A stretch of 64,000 bases of DNA from JBBKWX01 sp037969175. Its GTDB lineage: Bacteria > Bacteroidota > Bacteroidia > AKYH767-A > JBBKVM01. A model generated the notes under the pieces. That model was not told the origin of the DNA. It saw only the letters and a list, made by a program, of their open reading frames with translations, and did no database searches. This document shows positions 38,004 to 45,765 of this stretch, piece after piece (position 1 is the first letter of the stretch; the number at the start of each line of letters is the position of its first letter). The stretch spans positions 1 to 64,000 of the forward strand of contig JBBKWX010000039.1 of assembly GCA_037969175.1 (NCBI GenBank), in the 5' to 3' direction. A program made the position numbers and the translations under genes.

Positions 38004-38744
38004 CTATTTTTCACTCGGTTCAGGTGGGTTTTGGAGTACTCCTTTTTTGTAATCCTCCTGTTTCTCGACAGTACCATTTTCATTATAATAAAGCCAGGAG
38101 CCCTCTTTATCACCATTTTTGTAAGTTCCCCGGATCCATGTTTTTCCGTTAGAGAAATTGAACAAAAATGGACCATTGGCTATATCCGCTTTAAATGTCA
38201 TTTGCTTTTGAATGACACCTGTTTCAAAAAAATCGGTTTGTGTACCTTCTTTTTTACCCTCTTTCCATTGAGTCACCTGAGTCTCTTTCCCTCCGGGAAA
38301 ATACACTTTCCATGTCCCATTTGGTATACCTTTTCGATAGAATTCAGTCATTGAGATTCCACCTTGTTCATCGTAATAATTCCACAGACTATCTTTTTCT
38401 ATTCCCAGATAGTAACCCGTACCCAACTTCTTTCCAGATTCTGAAAACATGACAGAGTATTTCTGATTGCTTTTGGCTTTATAGATTAGCATGGCTTTCA
38501 TCTTCCCTGAAGCATAATAATACATTGCTGTATCTACCGGCTGACCGTTCCTGAATTTAGTGCGGGCATATAAAACATCATTGCTGTAAAATTTCTCCCA
38601 TACTCCCTGCTTCAGTCCTTTCGCATCTGTTCTGTTAATCGTATCTCCGTTATGTATGTGAAATGTCTGGGCTTGAGCTAACAAGCCAGAAAAACATACA
38701 GAAAATATAAATAGTATGATTTTAATTATTGATTCTGATCGCAT
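38004..38744 (-). CDS. YwqK/MORN-repeat exported protein
   Basis: A 246-residue exported protein with a signal peptide (IIKIILFIFSVCFSGLLAQAQ). The rest consists of MORN/YwqK-like repeats of about 22-25 residues (GVWEKFYSNDVLYARTKFRNG, GLWNYYDEQGGIS-type, GTWKVYFPGGKETQVTQWKEG, GPFLFNFSNGKTWIRGTYKNG, GSWLYYNENGTVEKQEDYKKG). YwqK-like proteins are often labelled antitoxins by transfer, but no toxin partner is present and an exported antitoxin makes little sense. A structural or surface-associated role is more likely. It overlaps the GT4 gene stop by one base (TAATG). Confidence 0.85.
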   Translation of the reverse strand: MRSESIIKIILFIFSVCFSGLLAQAQTFHIHNGDTINRTDAKGLKQGVWEKFYSNDVLYARTKFRNGQPVDTAMYYYASGKMKAMLIYKAKSNQKYSVMFSESGKKLGTGYYLGIEKDSLWNYYDEQGGISMTEFYRKGIPNGTWKVYFPGGKETQVTQWKEGKKEGTQTDFFETGVIQKQMTFKADIANGPFLFNFSNGKTWIRGTYKNGDKEGSWLYYNENGTVEKQEDYKKGVLQNPPEPSEK

Positions 38745-39895
38745 TATTTCTTTCTTGTTTTAATAAGATCAACATATAGTTCCTTGAATGCATTCACCAT
38801 GCCCTCCCATGAAAATCTTTTCTTTTCTTCTTTCACTCCCAAAGTTAACTCTGCTTGCTTTTCATTATTGTAAAAATCAACAATCGCATTTTCAATCGAA
38901 AAACCATCAGGTTCGCAAACATATCCCGCTATACCATGAGGAACTATCTCCGGCAATCCCCCAACATTGGTAACGATCATCGGTTTTTCAAAGTGATAGG
39001 CGATTTGAGTTACTCCACTTTGGGTTGCACTAAGGTATGGTTGAGTAACAATATCAGCTGCACCAAACAAATACTTCACTTTGTCATCAGGAATAAATTC
39101 ATCCATGATGATAATGTTGTCAGAGAGACCATTATTTTGGATAAAATCAGTATAACTCTGTTTATCCTCATAAAATTCTCCGGCAACTATAAGCTTGGTG
39201 CCAAGAGCTTTAATTTTTTCAGAATTCATTGCTTCTAATAAGATCTGAAGCCCTTTGTATTTCCTGATAAAACCAAAGAATAACAAGTAATTGTAAGTTG
39301 GATCAAGACCTAAAACTTTGCAAGATTCAATTTTCTCAACTTTTTCACCATAATGAGAATAAATTGGATGCGGATTATTTCGGATCAATTTAATGTCATC
39401 AAATTTCTTAAGATCTGCACCAACAGCATCTGACATTACCATAAAGCCATCGCATGCTTTCACAAATAGTGATGTGAAAAATTTGTCACCTATTCTTTTT
39501 TCATGTGGGATAATATTATCTGCAAAGCCAACAACTCTTCCGGGTATCGATTTTCTGGATAATGCTGAAACCAATGCCAGTGTAGGTGCCATAAATGGAA
39601 TCCAATATCTGAGTATTAGCATATCCGGCTGCTCCTTCTTTATAAATTGAGCTGTTTTATACCATGACCAGGGATTCACAGAGCTTAATAAGGAATGAAT
39701 CTTTAGGTTTTCAGGCGCAGATCTGGTTAGATCTATCTGTGATTTACCAGGAAATAAGATCGAAGGATACTGAAGATAATAAGATATGATCTGCACATGA
39801 TGTCCATCTGTGATAAATGATTTTGCCAACTCTTCATCAAAGCTTGCTATGCCTCCCCTCAATGGCCAAGCGGGTCCTACAATAATAATTTTCAA
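38744..39895 (-). CDS. Glycosyltransferase family 4
   Basis: A 383-residue GT-B-fold glycosyltransferase. The N-terminal glycine-rich start is VGPAWPLRGGIASFDEELAKSF and a central linker reads YLLFFGFIRKYKGLQILLEAM. The C-terminal donor domain has TQPYLSATQSGVTQIAYHF followed by KPMIVTNVGGLPEIV, the E-x7-E-like region of GT4 retaining enzymes. The sugar and acceptor cannot be told. Its start overlaps the stop of the GT2 gene by four bases, so the two transferases probably work in one pathway, perhaps building a lipid-linked or surface glycan. Confidence 0.93.
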   Translation of the reverse strand: MKIIIVGPAWPLRGGIASFDEELAKSFITDGHHVQIISYYLQYPSILFPGKSQIDLTRSAPENLKIHSLLSSVNPWSWYKTAQFIKKEQPDMLILRYWIPFMAPTLALVSALSRKSIPGRVVGFADNIIPHEKRIGDKFFTSLFVKACDGFMVMSDAVGADLKKFDDIKLIRNNPHPIYSHYGEKVEKIESCKVLGLDPTYNYLLFFGFIRKYKGLQILLEAMNSEKIKALGTKLIVAGEFYEDKQSYTDFIQNNGLSDNIIIMDEFIPDDKVKYLFGAADIVTQPYLSATQSGVTQIAYHFEKPMIVTNVGGLPEIVPHGIAGYVCEPDGFSIENAIVDFYNNEKQAELTLGVKEEKKRFSWEGMVNAFKELYVDLIKTRKK

Positions 39896-40866
39896 CTGAC
39901 CTCAATTTGATTTTCAGTTCCGACGACTTTATCCACCAAATAATCATTTCTGTCAGCAGCTGAGCGTGAGACCAATTCACCTATAAAACCGGTTAGAAAC
40001 ATTTGAGTACCAATGATCATCGCCAGTAATCCAAAATAAAACAAAGGCCGGGATGTCATATTATAAGCATCAAAAAAGTATTTCGTTAATGCCAGGTAGA
40101 CCGCGATACATAATCCTCCAAAAAAAGATAAAGAACCTAATAATCCAAAAAAGTGCATAGGCCGCTTACCAAATCTAGCCATGAATGTGATGGATAACAG
40201 ATCCAGGAACCCATTGACAAATCTTTCAAGGCCAAACTTAGTGACTCCATATTTTCTGGCTCTGTGTTCTACCGGTTTCTCGGTGATCTTTGAAAACCCG
40301 GCCCATTTTGCAAGCAATGGAATATATCTGTGCATTTCACCATATACTTCTATGCTCTTCACAACATCTCTATGATATGCTTTTAGTCCACAATTAAAAT
40401 CATGTAAATTATAGATTCCGGAAACTTTGCTGGTGGTCCAGTTAAAAAATTTACTTGGAATTGTTTTGGATATTGGATCATACCTCTTTTGTTTCCATCC
40501 TGAAACCAGGTCATAGCCTTCTTTCCTTATCATATCGACCATGGCCGGAATCTCATCAGGACTGTCCTGCAGATCTGCATCCATTGTCATGACAACCTGA
40601 CCTTTTGCTTCCCGAAAACCAATATTCAGTGCAGCAGATTTTCCATAATTTCTACGGAACCGAAAACCTTTTACATTGTTGTACTCCTTGCTTAGTTCTT
40701 CAACAACATTCCAGGAATTGTCTTTACTCCCATCATCAACAAAAATTATTTCTGTCGAAAGATTATTTTCTTTTACTACCCGCTGGATCCATGTACAAAG
40801 TTCTGGTAAAGATTCCTCTTCATTGTATAATGGAATGACGATCGAAAGTTCCGGATTATGCTTCAT
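39892..40866 (-). CDS. Glycosyltransferase family 2, polyprenyl-phosphate type
   Basis: A 324-residue GT-A enzyme of the DPM1/ArnC-like group. It starts ELSIVIPLYNEEESLPEL, with FVDDGSKDNSW, the DxD region MDADLQDSPDEI and RRNYGKSAALNIGF. Two membrane helices at the C-terminus (about 235-258 and 275-295) fit transfer of a sugar to polyprenyl phosphate at the inner membrane. I use the ATG at 40866. A longer frame to 40932 would overlap the DUF4199 gene by 77 bases. With this start the overlap is 11 bases. It precedes the GT4 gene. Confidence 0.92.
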   Translation of the reverse strand: MKHNPELSIVIPLYNEEESLPELCTWIQRVVKENNLSTEIIFVDDGSKDNSWNVVEELSKEYNNVKGFRFRRNYGKSAALNIGFREAKGQVVMTMDADLQDSPDEIPAMVDMIRKEGYDLVSGWKQKRYDPISKTIPSKFFNWTTSKVSGIYNLHDFNCGLKAYHRDVVKSIEVYGEMHRYIPLLAKWAGFSKITEKPVEHRARKYGVTKFGLERFVNGFLDLLSITFMARFGKRPMHFFGLLGSLSFFGGLCIAVYLALTKYFFDAYNMTSRPLFYFGLLAMIIGTQMFLTGFIGELVSRSAADRNDYLVDKVVGTENQIEVS

Positions 40867-41395
40867 CTGCAGAAAATGGGCTGGCTTTTTTCTTAATAAA
40901 TAAAGCAATGACTGATGCGAAGATACCACCAAGTATAAAACTCTGCAGGTATTGTATCATCAATCCTTTTATAGTGTATTGATCTTCAAAATTTTCGAAT
41001 CTTGCTAATGCCTTCTCTATTTCATTTTCAGGAGTATTAAAACGCTCCATCATCGACAATATCTTGTCTTCCATCAATATTTTCAGATTGGCTGCAAGCG
41101 AAGGGTCCACAAAATTGTAAAATATGATATTGAATATCAACATCACAAAACCGGAAACTATAAAGGCAGTAAACATTACCAAAAATGCCTCTTTGAATGA
41201 AATGTATCCATCCTGCAGTTTACGAAAACTGATTCCTGTATAAATTAAGAATCCCAGTAACATTGCAACCAGAAATGCCATGATCCAATAATTCACCATG
41301 TATTCAATATTGATAAAATAAAGGGTTATAAATACGATGATATTAATCAAGCCAAATTTAAGGCCCAGATCTAATGCATATTTCTTTAAATCCAT
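40856..41395 (-). CDS. DUF4199 family membrane protein
   Basis: A 179-residue membrane protein with four predicted helices: about 14-32 (FGLINIIVFITLYFINI), 38-55 (IMAFLVAMLLGFLIYTG), 70-95 (AFLVMFTAFIVSGFVMLIF) and 148-168 (LQSFILGGIFASVIALF). This matches the Bacteroidota-specific DUF4199 family in size and layout. The family often sits directly before a GT2 gene of the dolichol-phosphate-mannose-synthase type, as here, suggesting a link to membrane glycan transfer; its function is unknown. It is probably the first gene of the seven-gene minus-strand run. Confidence 0.85.
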   Translation of the reverse strand: MDLKKYALDLGLKFGLINIIVFITLYFINIEYMVNYWIMAFLVAMLLGFLIYTGISFRKLQDGYISFKEAFLVMFTAFIVSGFVMLIFNIIFYNFVDPSLAANLKILMEDKILSMMERFNTPENEIEKALARFENFEDQYTIKGLMIQYLQSFILGGIFASVIALFIKKKASPFSADEA

Positions 41396-41412
41396 AATTA
41401 TTAAATTGATTA

Positions 41413-41420
41413 CAAATGTA
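41413..41420 (-). promoter_or_regulatory. Candidate -7 element for DUF4199-GT operon
   Basis: CAAATGTA on the plus strand is TACATTTG on the minus strand, 18 bases before the DUF4199 ATG. A correctly spaced TTG is missing. It is the only good -7 match in this gap and so the best candidate start of the seven-gene run. Confidence 0.35.
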
Positions 41421-41466
41421 AAAATACGATTCGGCTTATTACTTTATTTTTGTTCAATAATTTTTC

Positions 41467-41474
41467 TACCTTTG
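41467..41474 (+). promoter_or_regulatory. -7 element of the SRP RNA promoter
   Basis: TACCTTTG matches TAnnTTTG and ends five bases before the first base of the predicted SRP RNA (GGGTAAG at 41479). A second match, TATTTTTG, lies at 41445-41452. The -33 element is not clear. Confidence 0.5.
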
Positions 41475-41478
41475 TCCC

Positions 41479-41580
41479 GGGTAAGTCTTATACGACCAGC
41501 TCCTATTGAAATTCCCCAGGATCGGAAGGTAGCAAGGATAAATGGTTGAGCGGTGCGATGTAAGTAGCTTACCCTTTTTT
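41479..41580 (+). ncRNA. ffs: Signal recognition particle RNA, small bacterial type
   Basis: An RNA of about 100 bases that with Ffh targets membrane and secretory proteins to the translocon. The apical domain is unmistakable: CCCCAGGATCGGAAGGTAGCAAGG-type core with the GGAA tetraloop at 41524-41527 and the asymmetric internal loop either side. The ends pair (GGGTAAG at 41479-41485 with CTTACCC at 41568-41574), and the middle pairs through ACC-AGCTC with GAGCGGT. A run of seven T residues (41575-41581) follows directly and serves as terminator. It lacks an Alu domain, as is normal for Gram-negative bacteria. It sits alone on the plus strand between two minus-strand operons. Confidence 0.93.
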
Positions 41581-41586
41581 TGTGCC

Positions 41587-41991
41587 TTATTTTTTGAAAT
41601 GATTTTCATTAATTTCTACCATCTTGCTAATTGACAGTGGCTTGGTAATATAATCTGTTACTTCTGTATATGCTTTGGCTCTGTCCAGATCTTTCTGATA
41701 AATGGAAGATGAAAGCATAATAATTTTAATTCCTTCCTTTTTATCCAGTTTTATTTTTTTGAACTCATCGAGGAAATCCCATCCATTCATCACAGGCATA
41801 TTGATATCCAAAAACAAAAGATCAGGCAGATCAGCTGCGTTTGCATCCTGAATGCTTTGTAAGGCTGCAATACCGGTTAGATGTGTTTCTATATCGCATG
41901 CAAGACCGGATTTAGAAATGATCTTAGTACACAAAAAATTGTTGACGTCATCATCATCAATGATCATGATCCGTTTCAATTGTTTTGACAT
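41587..41991 (-). CDS. Single-domain response regulator
   Basis: A 134-residue stand-alone receiver. The acidic cluster is IIDDDDVNNF (residues 10-19), phospho-acceptor Asp62 is in LFLDINMPVMNGWDFL, the switch region is MLSSS and the conserved Lys is K117 in ITKPL. It lies nine bases after the large hybrid kinase gene, so it is very likely the direct phosphate acceptor of that kinase. It has no output domain. It resembles the tandem regulators at the left end of the window. The SRP RNA terminator lies just beyond its stop on the other strand. Confidence 0.94.
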   Translation of the reverse strand: MSKQLKRIMIIDDDDVNNFLCTKIISKSGLACDIETHLTGIAALQSIQDANAADLPDLLFLDINMPVMNGWDFLDEFKKIKLDKKEGIKIIMLSSSIYQKDLDRAKAYTEVTDYITKPLSISKMVEINENHFKK

Positions 41992-42000
41992 AAAGTACGA

Positions 42001-45000
42001 TTATACAGTGTAATCCTTCAAAGATATGTGAAAAGTCGTACCAATCCCAACTTCACTTTCAACTTCTATTTTCCCGCCATGAGCTTCAACTTGAGATTTT
42101 ATTATAAAGAGTCCCAGTCCTTTACCCTCAATTCTTTCATGAAAACGTTGGTAAAAACCGAATAATTTCTCTTTATATTTCGCAAGATCAATTCCAAGGC
42201 CGTTATCTTTAACACTTATAATCACCATTCCGCTTTCTTTTGTAGTCTTGATTTCGATCAAAGGATCACGTTCAGGTGCCCTATATTTAATAGCATTTGT
42301 GATCAGGTTCAATAAGATACTTTGTATATGGCTTTGCGGATAAACCATTGTAGGGGTCATTGCAAAATCAACATTAAAGACAACATTAGATTTAAGTACT
42401 TGAGTCTCTATGCTATGAATCACAGAATCCAGAACTTGCTGAAATGAAACTTGAATGATATCATCATTTAGTGTTTTCTTTTCAACAAGCATTTTGATCA
42501 GATCATTAAGGGTAATATGCAGGTAATTCAAGGATTGATTCATCCTTTTCATTACTTGAGGATTTTCAATATTCAAAGGATCAACGGAATCATATAACCC
42601 CATCAATCCAATTAAATTTGCAACCGGAGAACGTAAATTATGAGATGCAACATATGCAAATTGTTCCAGTTCATTATTTGATAAGATCAATTCATTGGTA
42701 AGCTGTTGTAAGGCTCTTTCTGCAGCCTTTCTTTCATCAATATCAAGGAGAGTACCCGACATTCTCTTAGCCTGATATCTATTGTCCCTGATAAATGCCC
42801 TGCCTTTTTTCAGTATCCACTTGTAGGTGCCACTCTTGGTTCTAAGCCTTTGTTCAGATTCGTAATGATCGGTCTTGCCTTCAAGATGCAATTTCAATTT
42901 TTCATTCACAAAATCAATGTCCTCAGGATGAATTAAATCTTCCCATGAATTTCTTGAACTAAATTCATTCAAATTATCTTCATAATCATATCCCAGCATT
43001 TCATACCAACGTTGATTATAAATTGCAACATCTTTTTCTATATCCCATTCCCACATCGCCAGATCTGCGCCTTTTATAGCAAGATCAAGTCTTTCCTCTG
43101 AGATCCTTAGCTCGTCCTCTGCATGCTTTATTGCCGTGATCTCTTGTTGAGAAACAACAGCATAACCCTGTCCAATTTCCATTCGGGAAACTCGTACAAT
43201 AAACCATTGTACACGATGATCGGTATGCATTGGATATTCAATATGAAAGATCCTTTTATCTGAATTAAAGAGTGTTTGAATGCCATTTTTTAAATTCTGA
43301 GAAAATTCACATCCTTTTTTATAATTAGAATCCAGTATTTGATAATAATTTGAATTTACTTCTCCTCCTATGATCCATGCATTATTCAATAAGCTCGCTT
43401 CTTTCCAGCCATCATTGACAGCCATGATATTACCTGTGTTTTCAACAACAGCAATTAAAGAAGTGAGAGAGTTCAATATTCCCTTGGTAAAACTCTCGTT
43501 ATTCCGGAGAGCCTCCGTCATTTTGTTTTTATGAATAAAGGACCCAATTCCTACGGCGATCGTTCGCAGCATAGATAGCTCATCAGGATTCCAGGATCTA
43601 GCTGATTCACAAGAATCCATTCCTAAAAATCCCCAAAATAAATTGTCAATAAAAATTGGGACTACCGCAATCGAAAGTATATTTTGTGAGGCAAGAAATT
43701 TATGTTCAGGTTTCGGAAAATCATTAATGTTTCCATCTATTGAATTTCCTTTTTGAAATTCAGATAACCATCTACCCATACCTAATTCGGAATAAGAAGC
43801 ATTCTTAGCTGAACCAAATTTAGAAGTCCCATATTTTTTGTTGCTAAACCATTCATATAGCATAGTACAAGAAAGGTTTGCCGGATCTTCAAAACTATTT
43901 TTAAATATATAACAACGATCTAATTTATTTTTCTTCCCCAAAATCTCTACCGCTTGTAATAGGGCAGTTTCATCATCAGGATTCGTAAGCAATACATTTG
44001 AAGATTCAGCTGCCGATTGTATCAATTGTGTTCTTTGCTCATTTACTTTTTTCAGCTTCTTTTTCTCAGTTACATCTCTGATAATAGCTTGAAAATATAA
44101 TTTCTCAGCAAAATTTATCTTACTCAACCTTACTTCTACATCCATTAATGTACCGTCCATCTTGGAATGAATCCAATCAAAATTGATCTGATTTTCCTCT
44201 TGAATAAGTTCTCTAATAATTTTGACTTTTTGGTCTTTGTCAATACCATTCTGATCATTTGGTGAATAATCAATTGGAGATTTCCCCAGAAGATCCGTTT
44301 TCTTGCAAGCAAAAATCTCTGACGCCTTTGGATTACAATCCATAATTTCGAGATCTCGCATCAGAATTATGGCATCTTCTGATGCATTGAATAAGTTCTT
44401 GTACTTTGTTTCGCTCTCAGTCAGAGTATCCAGTGCTCTTTTCTTTTGAGTGATGTCATGTGAAATATCCATCAAAATCCGTGAACCATCTATGTCAACA
44501 AACATGGTTCTTGTTGAGGACCATCTGTAATCTCCATCCGTATTTAATATCCGGAAATCTATTTTATTTTCTGCACTCTGCCCTTGAAACAACGCATTAT
44601 AACTCTTGGCAACTTCTTCTCTTTCATCCGGATGAACTCTTTCCAAGATATCGTATACCGACATTCCTGCCATATCATCTCTGGAATAACCGATGATCTT
44701 AGCTGATGCATCATTGACCATTATGATCTTCTTGGTGGTGATATCCGTTAGCGTTATACCTACGTTTGCATTTTCAACTAAACTACGATACAACTTTTCG
44801 CTTTGGCGAAGTTTTTTACTTGTGAGCAATCGTTCTAATTCTGCAGAAGCCCGGGTGGAAAATATTTTAAGAATGCTTCGGCTAAACTCCATATCTTCAA
44901 TCGGCTTTGAGTCGATAACAGCAAGACTACCAATAATATCCCCTTTAGATGATTTTAGTGCTACACCAAGATAAGATTCCGCTTTTAACTCTTTCAAATA

Positions 45001-45765
45001 AAGGAGGTCGGGATATTTTGAAATAATGTTTTTTGAGATCCCATTGAATCCTGAGGTCAAACTATCTTCGCAAGGAGAGCCGGCCAGCTCATATTCGAAA
45101 TTGTCTATTAATTTTTGATCATCAACAAAAGCAACAGTTTCAACTGTTGTTAATGAATCATGTACCCGCTGGGTCACATATGAATATTTAACATTTAATG
45201 TAGAAGACAATCTCTTTACCAGATCAACAAAAAAAGTCTCTTCGTGGCTCCCGGATACACCATAACTAATCTGCTCAACAATTTCAATCACTTTGTTACG
45301 CTTTGAGAATTCGAGATCCTGGATCTCGTCTCTAAGTATCCCCAATTCCTTTTTCATTTTATAGGATTCGAGAATCCTGATCACAGAAAAGGGTAATAGA
45401 TCTAACTTGTTTTTTAATATGAAATCATCAGCACCATTTCGCAAACATTCAACAGCAAGCTCTTCGCCAATAGAACCCGTAACAAATATAAAAGGTGTAT
45501 TTGATTTGTGTTTTGTGAAATTAAAAGCAGCGGCGCCATCATATCCCGGGATTCTGTAATCAGCAATTACGAGATCCGGTTTATTATCAATAATACAATT
45601 TTCGAAGCTAATTTTATCTGTAGTTTGAATTATGTCTAATTCAAAATCAAGGGTGTTTAATTGATTTACAGTTAATTCAAGATCATAAGGGTTATCTTCC
45701 AATACAACTATTTGAATTTTATCCTTGCTGGTTTTAAATGTATCCAAGTATTTACAATTAATCAA
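42001..45765 (-). CDS. Receiver-GAF-PAS-histidine kinase
   Basis: A 1254-residue soluble sensor kinase. It has an N-terminal receiver (17-140, Asp69 in IADYRIPG), a GAF domain (about 150-310) and PAS domains near 325-445 and 450-570. A second GAF follows (about 580-740), then PAS-like domains (about 755-880 and 885-1020, with WEDLIHPED and the PAC motif GTLLDIDERK). The kinase core has His1042 (YVASHNLRSPVANL), N-box NLITNAIKY (Asn near 1157), DNGLGI and GKGLGLFI. No membrane helix is present, so it senses cytoplasmic signals. The gene overlaps the upstream PAS kinase by four bases and is followed by a receiver gene. Residue bounds are estimates. Confidence 0.93.
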   Translation of the reverse strand: MINCKYLDTFKTSKDKIQIVVLEDNPYDLELTVNQLNTLDFELDIIQTTDKISFENCIIDNKPDLVIADYRIPGYDGAAAFNFTKHKSNTPFIFVTGSIGEELAVECLRNGADDFILKNKLDLLPFSVIRILESYKMKKELGILRDEIQDLEFSKRNKVIEIVEQISYGVSGSHEETFFVDLVKRLSSTLNVKYSYVTQRVHDSLTTVETVAFVDDQKLIDNFEYELAGSPCEDSLTSGFNGISKNIISKYPDLLYLKELKAESYLGVALKSSKGDIIGSLAVIDSKPIEDMEFSRSILKIFSTRASAELERLLTSKKLRQSEKLYRSLVENANVGITLTDITTKKIIMVNDASAKIIGYSRDDMAGMSVYDILERVHPDEREEVAKSYNALFQGQSAENKIDFRILNTDGDYRWSSTRTMFVDIDGSRILMDISHDITQKKRALDTLTESETKYKNLFNASEDAIILMRDLEIMDCNPKASEIFACKKTDLLGKSPIDYSPNDQNGIDKDQKVKIIRELIQEENQINFDWIHSKMDGTLMDVEVRLSKINFAEKLYFQAIIRDVTEKKKLKKVNEQRTQLIQSAAESSNVLLTNPDDETALLQAVEILGKKNKLDRCYIFKNSFEDPANLSCTMLYEWFSNKKYGTSKFGSAKNASYSELGMGRWLSEFQKGNSIDGNINDFPKPEHKFLASQNILSIAVVPIFIDNLFWGFLGMDSCESARSWNPDELSMLRTIAVGIGSFIHKNKMTEALRNNESFTKGILNSLTSLIAVVENTGNIMAVNDGWKEASLLNNAWIIGGEVNSNYYQILDSNYKKGCEFSQNLKNGIQTLFNSDKRIFHIEYPMHTDHRVQWFIVRVSRMEIGQGYAVVSQQEITAIKHAEDELRISEERLDLAIKGADLAMWEWDIEKDVAIYNQRWYEMLGYDYEDNLNEFSSRNSWEDLIHPEDIDFVNEKLKLHLEGKTDHYESEQRLRTKSGTYKWILKKGRAFIRDNRYQAKRMSGTLLDIDERKAAERALQQLTNELILSNNELEQFAYVASHNLRSPVANLIGLMGLYDSVDPLNIENPQVMKRMNQSLNYLHITLNDLIKMLVEKKTLNDDIIQVSFQQVLDSVIHSIETQVLKSNVVFNVDFAMTPTMVYPQSHIQSILLNLITNAIKYRAPERDPLIEIKTTKESGMVIISVKDNGLGIDLAKYKEKLFGFYQRFHERIEGKGLGLFIIKSQVEAHGGKIEVESEVGIGTTFHISLKDYTV

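Noticed and set aside
38004..38744. Toxin-antitoxin system suggested by the YwqK label
   Set aside because: The protein has a signal peptide and MORN-like repeats, and no toxin-like gene is adjacent. The antitoxin name is a database convention.
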